DNA from: Streptomyces antibioticus
GTDB lineage: Bacteria > Actinomycetota > Actinomycetes > Streptomycetales > Streptomycetaceae
DNA: 64,000 nucleotides
NCBI RefSeq assembly: GCF_002019855.1
Contig: NZ_CM007717.1
Span: 7,883,750 to 7,947,749, forward strand
Direction: 5' to 3'
The notes below the pieces were generated by a model. That model was given only the letters and a program-made list of their open reading frames with translations. It was not told where the DNA came from and ran no database searches. A program made the translations under genes and the position numbers. This document shows positions 27,764 through 36,135 of this stretch, piece after piece (position 1 is the first letter of the stretch; each line of letters opens with the position of its first letter).

Positions 27764-29521
27764 TCAGTACACGTCCCGTACGTAGCGCTTCGCCCGGCGC
27801 AGGTCCGCCAGGTACTCCGCCGCGTCGTCCTCGCCGCGTCCGCGCTGCTCGCCGATGACGCCCAGCAGCGCGGCCTCGACGTCCTTCGCCATCCGGGAGG
27901 CGTCGCCGCACACGTAGACGTACGCGCCGTCCTCCAGCCACGCGTACAGCTCGCGCGAGCGTTCCCGCATCCGGGTCTGCACATAGATCTTCTCGGCCTG
28001 GTCGCGGGAGAACGCCAGGTCGAGTTCGGTCAGCACGCCGCGCTCGCGCAGCGCGGTCAGCTCGTCCTCGTACACGAAGTCCGTGGCGCGGTGCTGGTCG
28101 CCGAAGAAGAGCCAGTTGCGGCCCGAGGCGCCCCGCGCGGCCCGCTCGTGCAGGAAGCCGCGGAACGGCGCGATGCCCGTGCCGGGGCCGATCATGACGA
28201 TCGGGGCGTCGTCGTCCGCCGGGACGCCGAAGGAGGCGTTCGGCTGGAGGTGGACGCCGACCGTGGTGCCCTCGGCGGTGCGGTCCGCGAGGTACGTCGA
28301 GGCGACCCCCTCGTACCGGCGGAGCGCGTTCGCGTAGCGCACGGAGGCGACGGTGAGGTGGATCCGGTCCGGGTGGGCGAGCGGGCTGGACGAGATCGAG
28401 TACTGGCGGGCCTGCAACGGCCGCAGCAGCGGCAGCAGTTCGGCCAGTCCCGGGGCGGCGGACCCGGCGTCCCGCAGCAGGTCGAGGACGTCGCGCCCCC
28501 ACAGCCAGGAGTCGAGGTCGCCGCGGTCGCCGTGCGCGACGACCGAGGCGAGGTCGCTGGACGGCGCCCGCTCGACGAGGTCGGCGATCAGCTCCTTCGA
28601 CGGGGTGCGGATCTCGCGGCCGGTGCGCAGCACCTCGACGAGCGGCCGCCCGTCGACCTCCTCCTCGCCGCTCGCGCCGAGGTGTTCGAGGAGCGTGCCG
28701 ATCAGCGCGTCGTCGTTCACCGGGACGACGGCCAGCGCGTCGCCCGCCGTGTAGGTGATGCCGCTGTCACCGAGGTCGAACTCGAAGTGACGGATCTCCT
28801 TCGCGCTGCCCGGCGAGGACAGCAGCCGGTTCACCGCGAGCCGGGAGGGGTACGGGTTGCGCTTGTTCCAGGGCGAGCGCGTCCGGGCGGGCGCCTCCGC
28901 GCCCGGCTCCGCACGGCCCTCGCCGCCGCTCGCACCCGTCTCCGCCGCGATCAGCTCCAGGACCGCCGCCGACCACACCCCGGCCGGCTCCTCGAAGTCG
29001 ACGTCGCAGTCCACCCGGTCGTGCAGCCGGGTCGCCCCGAGCTGCTCCAGACGGGTGTCGATCAGCTTCGCGGCCTGGCAGAAGTCGTCGTAGCCCTGGT
29101 CGCCGAGGCCGAGGACCGAGTAGCGCAGCCCCTCCAGGCGGGGTGCCGTGTCGGCCTGGAGCGCCTCCCAGAACAGTCCGGCGTTGTCGGGCATCTCGCC
29201 CTCGCCGTAGGTCGAGGTGACGACGAGGACGTGCGACATCGCGGCGAGCCGCTCGGGCGTGACGGCGTCGAGCGCGAGGGCGTTCGCGCCCAGGCCGCGG
29301 GCGCGGGCCCCGGCGACGAGTTCACCGGCGAGGAGTTCGGCGTTGCCGGTCTGGGTGCCGAACAGGACGTCGACGGTCGCCGCGGGCGCGTCACCGGCCG
29401 CGGCGTCGCGCCGTCCGGCGGCCGCGATACCGGCGATGAACCCGGCGAGCCAGGCTTCCTGCGCGGCGGAGAACGGGGCGTCGGCCGGGATGAGGGTCCC
29501 GCTCGGGGGCATGAGCTTCAC
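27764..29521 (-). CDS. Diflavin reductase (CysJ / NADPH-cytochrome P450 reductase type)
   Basis: The 585-residue protein has all three domains of a diflavin reductase and passes electrons from NADPH through FAD and FMN to an acceptor. The N-terminal flavodoxin domain (about 48-195) shows LFGTQTGNAELLA and STYGEGEMPDNA. The FAD domain (about 220-440) shows RQYSISSSP. The NADPH domain shows IGPGTGIAPFRGFL, FFGDQHRATDFVYEDEL and the terminal YVRDVY. It has no iron-sulfur motif. CysJ normally serves sulfite reductase, but no cysI gene is present; here it overlaps a GltB-like gene as GTGA and precedes a HemS-like gene. Its acceptor is therefore probably one of these two. Confidence 0.9.
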   Translation of the reverse strand: MKLMPPSGTLIPADAPFSAAQEAWLAGFIAGIAAAGRRDAAAGDAPAATVDVLFGTQTGNAELLAGELVAGARARGLGANALALDAVTPERLAAMSHVLVVTSTYGEGEMPDNAGLFWEALQADTAPRLEGLRYSVLGLGDQGYDDFCQAAKLIDTRLEQLGATRLHDRVDCDVDFEEPAGVWSAAVLELIAAETGASGGEGRAEPGAEAPARTRSPWNKRNPYPSRLAVNRLLSSPGSAKEIRHFEFDLGDSGITYTAGDALAVVPVNDDALIGTLLEHLGASGEEEVDGRPLVEVLRTGREIRTPSKELIADLVERAPSSDLASVVAHGDRGDLDSWLWGRDVLDLLRDAGSAAPGLAELLPLLRPLQARQYSISSSPLAHPDRIHLTVASVRYANALRRYEGVASTYLADRTAEGTTVGVHLQPNASFGVPADDDAPIVMIGPGTGIAPFRGFLHERAARGASGRNWLFFGDQHRATDFVYEDELTALRERGVLTELDLAFSRDQAEKIYVQTRMRERSRELYAWLEDGAYVYVCGDASRMAKDVEAALLGVIGEQRGRGEDDAAEYLADLRRAKRYVRDVY

Positions 29522-32500
29522 GCGGTCACCGTCTCGGTCGGGGCCTGCGGGACGCGGCGTCCGGCGATGTCGTCGAGCGCCGCCGTGGCGAGCAGCTCGT
29601 CGAACCGGGCGGCGCGCACGCGGCCGGCGTTCTTGGCGTTCTGGTGGAGGATCCAGCCGTAGGTGCCGGGGGCGTCCACGCTGAGGTTGTTGCGCTGCCG
29701 CAGCGCGCTCTTGTAGTCGTCGAGCCGCTTGATCGCGATGAGCGTGGCGAGTTCGCCGTCGTCGAAGCGGTCCAGCGTGCCCCGCAGATACTTCACGACG
29801 CGCTGCTTGACGAAGAAGTCCTCGGTGAGGACGAGGTTGCGGACGGCCTCGGCGACCCGCGGATCGTCCGGGCCGCTCGCCCCGGGCACCCGCTGGAGCG
29901 CGAGGTCCTGCGCCGCGCCGAGCACCGCGTACGACGACAGCAGCGAGAACATGTCGTCGCTGCCCTGGTCGCCGAAGGCCGGGGCCCGGCCGCCGAGCAC
30001 GGTACGGCGGTCGCGGTAGTCGACCTTGAACGCGCGCAGCTTGTCCGTGGCGATCGAGGTCGCCAGCTCGTCCAGGAGTTCGGAGCGGGTGGCGGCGGCG
30101 AGGATCTCACCGGCGTCCTGGGACAGCAGCAGCGCCCGCGGCATCCCGCAGTACACGTGCCGCCGCTCGTTCTCCCAGTCCGCCAGCAGCCGGGCCGCGA
30201 GCGGCGAGCCGGTCGCCTCGGCGTGCCAGGCCAGCAGCAGGCGTACGGCCTGCTCGTGGAAGGCGCCGTGCCCGGTGTCGGTCACCGGGAACACCAGCAG
30301 CGAGTCCGCGCTGACCCGCCCGGCCAGCTCGCCCTCCGGGTCGTACTGGTAGAGGAAGCCGCCGCTCATGCCGTTGCCGAGGCCCTTGCCGAACCCGCCG
30401 AGGTTGAGGACGGTGCCGCCGGTCATGTACTCGCAGCCGAAGTCGCCGACGCCCTCGACGACGGCGGTGGCGCCGGAGTTGCGGACGGCGAACCGGTCGC
30501 CGGCCTCGCCCTGGACGAAGGTCCGGCCGCCGGTCGCGCCGAACAGCGCGAAGTTCCCGACGAGCACGTTGCCGCCGCGTTCGGCGCTGCCGCCGCCCGG
30601 GGCGCGGACGACGATCCGGCCGCCGCTCTGGCTCTTGCCGACGCCGTCGTTCGCGGTGCCGGTGTGCTCCAGGGTGATGCCGTCGTTGCAGAAGACGCCG
30701 TACGACTGGCCGGCCGAGCCGTTGGTGCGGATCCGGACGGCGCCGTCGACCAGCCGGCGGCGGCCGCGGTCGTCGGCGACGACGGCGGGCACGTCGCCGT
30801 CGAACTCGTGGTTGAGGAGCCGCTCGACGTCGATGCCGAGCTGGCCGCCCACCGACTTGTCGCTGTTGCGCAGCCGGATGCCGTCCACGAGCACGGACGG
30901 TTCGCGCCGGTCCACGAGCGCGGCCCGGACCCGCTCGATGAGCGCGTCGTCGGTGGTGAAGTCCTTCTCCAGGTACTCCGGGTCCGCCACGGTCTTCTCG
31001 GGGACGCGCGCCAGCAGCCGGCGCACGTCGAGCCGGCCGACGCTCGCCGGGTGGTCGAGGAGCTGGAGCAGGTCGGTGCGGCCGCGGGCCTCGCGCAGCG
31101 AGCGCAGTCCGAGCCGGGCGAGGATCTGCCGGACGTCGTGCGCGATGTTGAGGAGGTACTGCGCCAGCGCGCGCGGGTCGCCCTCGAACGCCTCGGCGTT
31201 CGTGGTGAGTCCGGCCGGGCACTTCACGTTGCAGTTCTTCGCCATGACACAGCCGAGCATCATCAGCGCCGTGGTGCCGAACTCGAAGCTGTCGCCGCCG
31301 AGAAGGGCCGAGGTGACGACGTCGCCGCCGGTCTGGTGCGCGCCGGAACAGCGCAGCACGACCTTCTGCCGCAGCCCGTTGGCGACGAGCGCCTGATGCA
31401 CCTCGGCGACCCCGATCTCCGCCGAACGCCCCGCGTACTTCAGGCTGGTGACGGCCGCGGCACCCGTACCGCCGGTGTTCCCGGCCACGTTGATGACGTC
31501 CGCGCCGGCCTTGGCGACGCCGACCGCGATGGTGCCGATGCCCTCCGAGGACACCAGCTTGACGACGACCCGGACGCGGGCGGCCTTGCAGTCGTGGATG
31601 AGCTGCGCGAGGTCCTCGATCGAGTAGGTGTCGTGGTGCGGCGGCGGCGAGATCAGCTCGACGCCCGGGGTGCCGCCGCGCGCGGCCGCGATGTCGACGG
31701 TGACCTTCGGCGCGGGCAACTGGCCGCCCTCGCCCGGCTTCGCGCCCTGACCGATCTTGATCTCCAGCTCCTGGAGCATCGGGTCGGCGAGATAGCCCGC
31801 CCAGATGCCGAACCGGCCGGACGCGAACTGCTTGATGCGCGAGCCGCGGATGGTGCCGTAGCGGGAGTGGTGCTCGCCGCCCTCGCCGCTGTTCGACATG
31901 CCGCCGACCATGTTGGTGCCGTGCGCGACGGCCTCGTGCGCGGTCGCCACCAGCGCGCCGTGGCTCATCGCGCCGGAGGCCAGCGACCGGGTGATCTCGT
32001 GCGCGGGCTGCACCTCGTCGAGCGGGACGCTGTCCGGGGCGCCGTCCAGCAGCGCGAGCAGCCGGGCGGCCGTGCCGACGGCGGTGACGTCCACGCGGTC
32101 GGCCCGCACGTCCACCGTCTCGACCTCGCCGGGGTGCGCGAGGGCGAGCCCCGCGGCCAGCGCGGCATGACGTTCGGCGCCGTCGGGTCCCGGCACGGTC
32201 AGGCTCAGCCGTACGGCCGTCCCGTCGAGGGCGGAGACGCTGACCCCACGGGCCGTGACGCTGGCGTTGCCGGTCGTGGAGAACCGGCCCAGCTCGCGGG
32301 CGAAGTCCTCCGCCGTGCGCAGCCCGGTGACGTCCGCGGGCAGCGCGAGCACGTCCCGCAGCGCGGCCGGGCGGCGCGAGCGCTCCTCGTGCGTCGTGCG
32401 CAGGAAGTCGCGGTACCCGGGGGTGATCCGGAACGCGTCGATCTCGGCGTCGCTCAGCGCGTCGTACCCGGTGTTGCGGTACGCGGCGTCGGTGATGCCG

Positions 32501-35031
32501 AACGCGTCGTCGAGCTGGCCGAGGGTGAGCAGGCGCAGGGCCTCCGGGTCGCCGGGACGCCCGAACTCCGGCCGCTCCTCGGTCATTCCGCCGAAGCCGC
32601 GCACGGCGGTGACGCCGAAGGAGTGTCCGGCGCCGTCCGACCGCTCCTTGAACAGGCCCAGCAGCGGGATCTGCTGCTCGGTCTCCACGGCGCGGGCCCG
32701 CTCGTGCCAGTCGGTCGCGGCCTGCGCGATCCGGGCGAAGCCGACCCCGCCGACCGGGGCCTCCATGTGCGGGAAGGTCCGCGCGAACACGTCGTCGCGG
32801 GTGTCGAGGTAGTTGGGCTCGAAGAACTCGCCGCCGATGTAGCTCTCGGCGGTGCACAGTCCGACCCGGCCCATGGTCTTGGCGAGCGACTTCTCCGCCG
32901 CCTTGCGGAACTTGGCGAGGGCCCGGTCGGTCTCGGTGATCTCACCGGCGGGCGCCGCGGCGCTCGGGTACTTCTCCTCGGCGCGCAGCCGTGCGCTGAG
33001 GCTGTAGACGGCCGAGGCGCCGAAGCCGAGCGCGGTCGCCACATGGTGCGACGAGGCGAGCTGGCCGCTCTCGGCGACGATCGAGACCCGCAGCCTGAGC
33101 CCGGTCTCGATCAGCCGCTGGTTGACGGCGGCGACGGCCAGGATCACCGGCAGCGGGGCGCGCGTCGAGGAGATCGCCCGGTCGGTGAGGAGCGCGATCC
33201 CGCCCCCGCCGGCCGCGAACCGCTCCACGTCGTCGCAGAGTTGGCCCAGCGCGGTGCGGAGGGCGTCGGCGTTGGCCGTCTCGTCCCCGGACACCGGGGC
33301 GTAGAGCATGGCGAACCGTTCCAGCGGCACGATCCGCTGGTCGCGCAGCCGCACCATGTCGAGATGCCCGAGCACGGGCGAACTCACCACGAGCTGACGG
33401 CCGTTGGTGTTGCCGGTGCCGTCCGGCTTGGGGCCGAGCGCGACGCGCATGCTCATGCCGTCGGCCTCGCGGATGCTGTCCAGCGGCGGGTTGGTGACCT
33501 GGGCGAAGCGCTGCGAGAAGTACTTCGCCATACCGCCCTCGGTGTCGCTGAGCGCGTTGATGGCGTTGCCGTACCCCATCGCGGAGATCCGCTCCGACCC
33601 GGTGGCGAGCATCGGGTCGAGCATGAACCGGAAGCTCTCCTGGTTCAGCGAGTACGCCACGTACCGGCCCGCGAGGCTCAGATCGCCGTCGTAGCCGAGT
33701 GTCGTGGTGCCCCGGTAGTAGTCCGGCGCCGGCAGGTCGTCGAGGTTCACCCGGGCCGCGTCGAGGAGTTCGCTGTACGGGCGGCGCGCGGCGAGGGCGT
33801 CGAGCACCTCGCGGGTGCGCATCCGGCGGCCGGTGCGGTGGTCCATGACGAGCATGCCGCCGGCCTCGATACGGCCCCGGTGGACGACCTCGTCGTCGGG
33901 GAACGCGACCTGCCCGGCCTCCGACGCCACCATCAGGTACTCGGCGGTCTCGACGGTGCGCAGCGGGCGCAGGCCGAGCCGGTCGAGCCGGGCGCCGACC
34001 ACGTCGCCGTCGCTGAAGATCACGGCCGCCGGACCGTCGTTCTTCTCCTCGTACAGCGAGAAGTACTCCAGCATGTCGCGGACGGCGTCGGGCAGGGTGC
34101 CGTCGTTCTCCCAGGCGGGCGGCATCAGCGACACGACCGCCTCGACGAGGTCGAGACCGTCGTCGAACACCCGGCTCTGCAAGGTCTGGTCGAGCCGGCT
34201 GGAGTCGGACTGCCCCGGCGGGCGCACGATGCTGCGGGTGCGGGCCCGCGCGAGCGCCTCGTCGGAGAGCCGGTTCTTGCGGTCGGTGTTCAGCTCGCCG
34301 TTGTGCGCCATGAGGCGGAACGGCTGCGCCATGGTGGGGTGCGGCTCGGTGTTGGTGGAGAACCGGGTGTGGAAGTACAGCGAGCGCACGGAGTGCCGCG
34401 GGTCGCACAGATCGGTGAAGTAGCCGATGACCTCACCGGAGTTGAGCCGTCCCTTGAGCACCTGGGTGCGCGCGCTCAGCGACAGCGGATACAGCCCGGC
34501 GCAGGTGTCGTCGGCGTAGGCGACGGCCTCGACCGCGAGCAGCGCGCGGTGCGCGGCGGCGTCGACCTCGGCCCGCTCCCACTGCTCGGGCGCGCGGAAC
34601 ACCCACTGCACGATGGGCAGTTGGTACTGCTCGGCGGCGGGACGGGCGACGCTGTGGTCCACCGGCACGTCACGGACGAGCAGCACCTCGAAGCCCTGCG
34701 CGGCGATGCCGCGGCCCACGAGGTCCACCGCGGCCTCGCGACGGTCCGCGTCGGCCGGCACGAAGCAGTTGGCGACGCCGAAGTGCCCGGCGCGCAGCGG
34801 CTGTCCGGTGAGGGCGCCGAAGAACTCCACCGACAGGTCGACGCTCACGCCCGCGCCGTCGCCGACACCCTCGGCCGAACTGCCGCCACGGTGCGGGATG
34901 GCGCGGAGCGCTTCGTCGCCCTTGAGGATGACGTCATGGCTCGGCGTGCCGTCGAGACGGGTGAGGAAACCGACGCCGCAGTCACTGTGGTCGCGGGCAG
35001 GGTCGTACAGACCCGAGGTCGAGTGATTCAA
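29518..35031 (-). CDS. Oversized GltB-like glutamate synthase large subunit
   Basis: The 1837-residue protein is about 300 residues longer than typical GltB. Cys18 (DHSDCGVGFLTRLDG) is the glutaminase nucleophile; the central domain, FMN barrel (SSEGIGTIAVGVAKAGADVINVAGNTGGTGAA) and C-terminal GXG beta-helix are recognisable. The iron-sulfur loop reads C-VMAKN-C-NVK-C, i.e. C-x5-C-x3-C, one residue shorter than the C-x5-C-x4-C I know from GltB. After the beta-helix there is an extra segment of roughly 250 residues. The TTG start (AGGA upstream) is used because longer starts would place the iron box inside the gene. No gltD is adjacent; a diflavin reductase follows instead. Confidence 0.87.
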   Translation of the reverse strand: MNHSTSGLYDPARDHSDCGVGFLTRLDGTPSHDVILKGDEALRAIPHRGGSSAEGVGDGAGVSVDLSVEFFGALTGQPLRAGHFGVANCFVPADADRREAAVDLVGRGIAAQGFEVLLVRDVPVDHSVARPAAEQYQLPIVQWVFRAPEQWERAEVDAAAHRALLAVEAVAYADDTCAGLYPLSLSARTQVLKGRLNSGEVIGYFTDLCDPRHSVRSLYFHTRFSTNTEPHPTMAQPFRLMAHNGELNTDRKNRLSDEALARARTRSIVRPPGQSDSSRLDQTLQSRVFDDGLDLVEAVVSLMPPAWENDGTLPDAVRDMLEYFSLYEEKNDGPAAVIFSDGDVVGARLDRLGLRPLRTVETAEYLMVASEAGQVAFPDDEVVHRGRIEAGGMLVMDHRTGRRMRTREVLDALAARRPYSELLDAARVNLDDLPAPDYYRGTTTLGYDGDLSLAGRYVAYSLNQESFRFMLDPMLATGSERISAMGYGNAINALSDTEGGMAKYFSQRFAQVTNPPLDSIREADGMSMRVALGPKPDGTGNTNGRQLVVSSPVLGHLDMVRLRDQRIVPLERFAMLYAPVSGDETANADALRTALGQLCDDVERFAAGGGGIALLTDRAISSTRAPLPVILAVAAVNQRLIETGLRLRVSIVAESGQLASSHHVATALGFGASAVYSLSARLRAEEKYPSAAAPAGEITETDRALAKFRKAAEKSLAKTMGRVGLCTAESYIGGEFFEPNYLDTRDDVFARTFPHMEAPVGGVGFARIAQAATDWHERARAVETEQQIPLLGLFKERSDGAGHSFGVTAVRGFGGMTEERPEFGRPGDPEALRLLTLGQLDDAFGITDAAYRNTGYDALSDAEIDAFRITPGYRDFLRTTHEERSRRPAALRDVLALPADVTGLRTAEDFARELGRFSTTGNASVTARGVSVSALDGTAVRLSLTVPGPDGAERHAALAAGLALAHPGEVETVDVRADRVDVTAVGTAARLLALLDGAPDSVPLDEVQPAHEITRSLASGAMSHGALVATAHEAVAHGTNMVGGMSNSGEGGEHHSRYGTIRGSRIKQFASGRFGIWAGYLADPMLQELEIKIGQGAKPGEGGQLPAPKVTVDIAAARGGTPGVELISPPPHHDTYSIEDLAQLIHDCKAARVRVVVKLVSSEGIGTIAVGVAKAGADVINVAGNTGGTGAAAVTSLKYAGRSAEIGVAEVHQALVANGLRQKVVLRCSGAHQTGGDVVTSALLGGDSFEFGTTALMMLGCVMAKNCNVKCPAGLTTNAEAFEGDPRALAQYLLNIAHDVRQILARLGLRSLREARGRTDLLQLLDHPASVGRLDVRRLLARVPEKTVADPEYLEKDFTTDDALIERVRAALVDRREPSVLVDGIRLRNSDKSVGGQLGIDVERLLNHEFDGDVPAVVADDRGRRRLVDGAVRIRTNGSAGQSYGVFCNDGITLEHTGTANDGVGKSQSGGRIVVRAPGGGSAERGGNVLVGNFALFGATGGRTFVQGEAGDRFAVRNSGATAVVEGVGDFGCEYMTGGTVLNLGGFGKGLGNGMSGGFLYQYDPEGELAGRVSADSLLVFPVTDTGHGAFHEQAVRLLLAWHAEATGSPLAARLLADWENERRHVYCGMPRALLLSQDAGEILAAATRSELLDELATSIATDKLRAFKVDYRDRRTVLGGRAPAFGDQGSDDMFSLLSSYAVLGAAQDLALQRVPGASGPDDPRVAEAVRNLVLTEDFFVKQRVVKYLRGTLDRFDDGELATLIAIKRLDDYKSALRQRNNLSVDAPGTYGWILHQNAKNAGRVRAARFDELLATAALDDIAGRRVPQAPTETVTA

Positions 35032-35155
35032 GAGCGGTCCTGAGAGCGGGTTCCGGCAGCGGAACGGCCAGGCTGCGTCGGTGAAGCGCTCGCCGCGGGC
35101 GGACCGTGCGACGGTCCGGACCCTGGGTGGTGCGGTGGAGAGGGGTGCGATAGAG

Positions 35156-35174
35156 AACGGTAAGGCTTGCCTTA
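35156..35174 (-). promoter_or_regulatory. Iron box (IdeR/DmdR-type) in the GltB-like promoter
   Basis: AACGGTAAGGCTTGCCTTA agrees at 15 of 19 positions with the actinobacterial iron-box consensus TWAGGTWAGSCTWACCTWA, counting W as matched. It contains the perfect 16-base palindrome at 35160-35175. On the minus strand it overlaps a plausible promoter: TTGCCA (35186-35181), an 18-base spacer, and TACCGT (35162-35157). IdeR/DmdR repressors loaded with ferrous iron bind such boxes, so the downstream operon should be switched on in iron starvation. Confidence 0.75.
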
Positions 35175-35303
35175 CTTCCATGGCAAGTGTGTGTTGCATG
35201 TATGTGACGCCGAGACTACGCCGACCCGCGCCCCTCCCGCCCACCCGTCTCGCCCGGTGGACGCTGTACCTTCGACCGGGACGAGACCGAGGAGGCGGAG
35301 CAG

Positions 35304-36017
35304 GTGGGAGAGGGGACCGTGGAGAGAGCCGCACGGACCGGGTCCGCCCCGCGCTCCCGCACCCCGCTGAGCAAGGGGCGCGTCCTGGTCACCGCCGTCG
35401 CGCTGGCCGACGAGGGCGGGGTCGACGCGCTCAGCATGCGCCGGATCGCCCAGGCCCTCGACGTCGTCCCCATGGCCCTCTACAAGCACGTGGCCCACAA
35501 GAACGCGCTGCTGGACGGCATGATCGACGTCCTCGTCGGGGAGATCGACCCGCCCGCCGAGGGCGCCGACTGGAAGACCGCCGTGCGCGGGCGCGTGCTG
35601 TCGGCCCGCCGCATGCTGCTGCGCCACCCGTGGGCGCCCGAGGTGATCGAGTCCCGGATGAAGGCGCGGGCCACCCCGACGCCCGCGGTCATGGCCTACC
35701 TGGACTCGATGATCGGCCTGTTCCGGGCCGGCGGGTTCTCCATCGCCCTGGTCCATCACGCGATGCACGTCATGGGCAGCCGGCTGCTCGGCTTCTCGCA
35801 GGAACTGTTCCAGGACACCCCCGGCGGCGAGCCGGACCCGGACGCGCCGCCGCCCGAGGAGATGGCCGCGCGCTATCCGCACATCACCGCCCTGGCCATG
35901 GCCGTCGCGCACGACGAGGACTCCGTCGTCGGCTCCGGCTGCGACGACCAGGCCGAGTTCGAGTTCGCCCTGGACCTGACCCTGGACGGCCTCGAACGGC
36001 TGCTCGCCAGGACCTGA
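35304..36017 (+). CDS. TetR-family regulator (TetR class, C-terminal TetR_C-like)
   Basis: The 237-residue protein has an N-terminal HTH at residues about 22-68 (GRVLVTAVALADEGGVDALSMRRIAQALDVVPMALYKHV) and a long helical effector-binding domain with HHAMHVMGSRLLGF. The form MRRIAQAL...MALYKHV.HK..LL matches the subgroup related to classical TetR. The GTG start has GGAGGCGGAG upstream. It precedes the MDR reductase gene in the same direction, and two palindromes in the gap are its likely targets. Confidence 0.88.
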   Translation: MGEGTVERAARTGSAPRSRTPLSKGRVLVTAVALADEGGVDALSMRRIAQALDVVPMALYKHVAHKNALLDGMIDVLVGEIDPPAEGADWKTAVRGRVLSARRMLLRHPWAPEVIESRMKARATPTPAVMAYLDSMIGLFRAGGFSIALVHHAMHVMGSRLLGFSQELFQDTPGGEPDPDAPPPEEMAARYPHITALAMAVAHDEDSVVGSGCDDQAEFEFALDLTLDGLERLLART

Positions 36018-36045
36018 CCGGCCCACCTTCGCGGTCCTCGTCCCC

Positions 36046-36102
36046 TTGACGGGTGTACGGCGTACACCTACCTTGCCCAGAAGGAGGTGTACGCCGTACA
36101 CC
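36046..36102 (+). promoter_or_regulatory. Promoter with two identical-architecture TetR operators
   Basis: Two 17-base palindromes, GGTGTAC-GGC-GTACACC (36052-36068) and GGTGTAC-GCC-GTACACC (36086-36102), have perfect seven-base arms and centres 34 bases apart. The first exactly fills the 17-base spacer between a -35 TTGACG (36046-36051) and a -10 TACCTT (36069-36074). The second lies over the expected transcription start. Binding at either would block the promoter of the reductase gene. Confidence 0.8.
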
Positions 36103-36135
36103 TCGACGTGGCCGGCGAGGGGATGGGGGAGACCG

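Noticed and set aside
27764..29521. Assignment as CysJ of assimilatory sulfite reductase
   Set aside because: No cysI hemoprotein gene is nearby, and the operon partners are GltB-like and HemS-like. The fold is the same, but the acceptor is probably different.
29644..35043. A 1799-codon open frame on the plus strand opposite the GltB-like gene
   Set aside because: It is antisense to a clear enzyme with matching domain motifs. Its translation is Val/Gly/Arg-rich with no recognisable domain. Long antisense frames are a known artefact of high GC third positions.
35032..35334. Upstream extension of the GltB-like protein to 35334
   Set aside because: It would put the iron box and promoter inside the gene, and it places about 100 atypical residues before the glutaminase cysteine. 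The TTG at 35031 with AGGA fits better.
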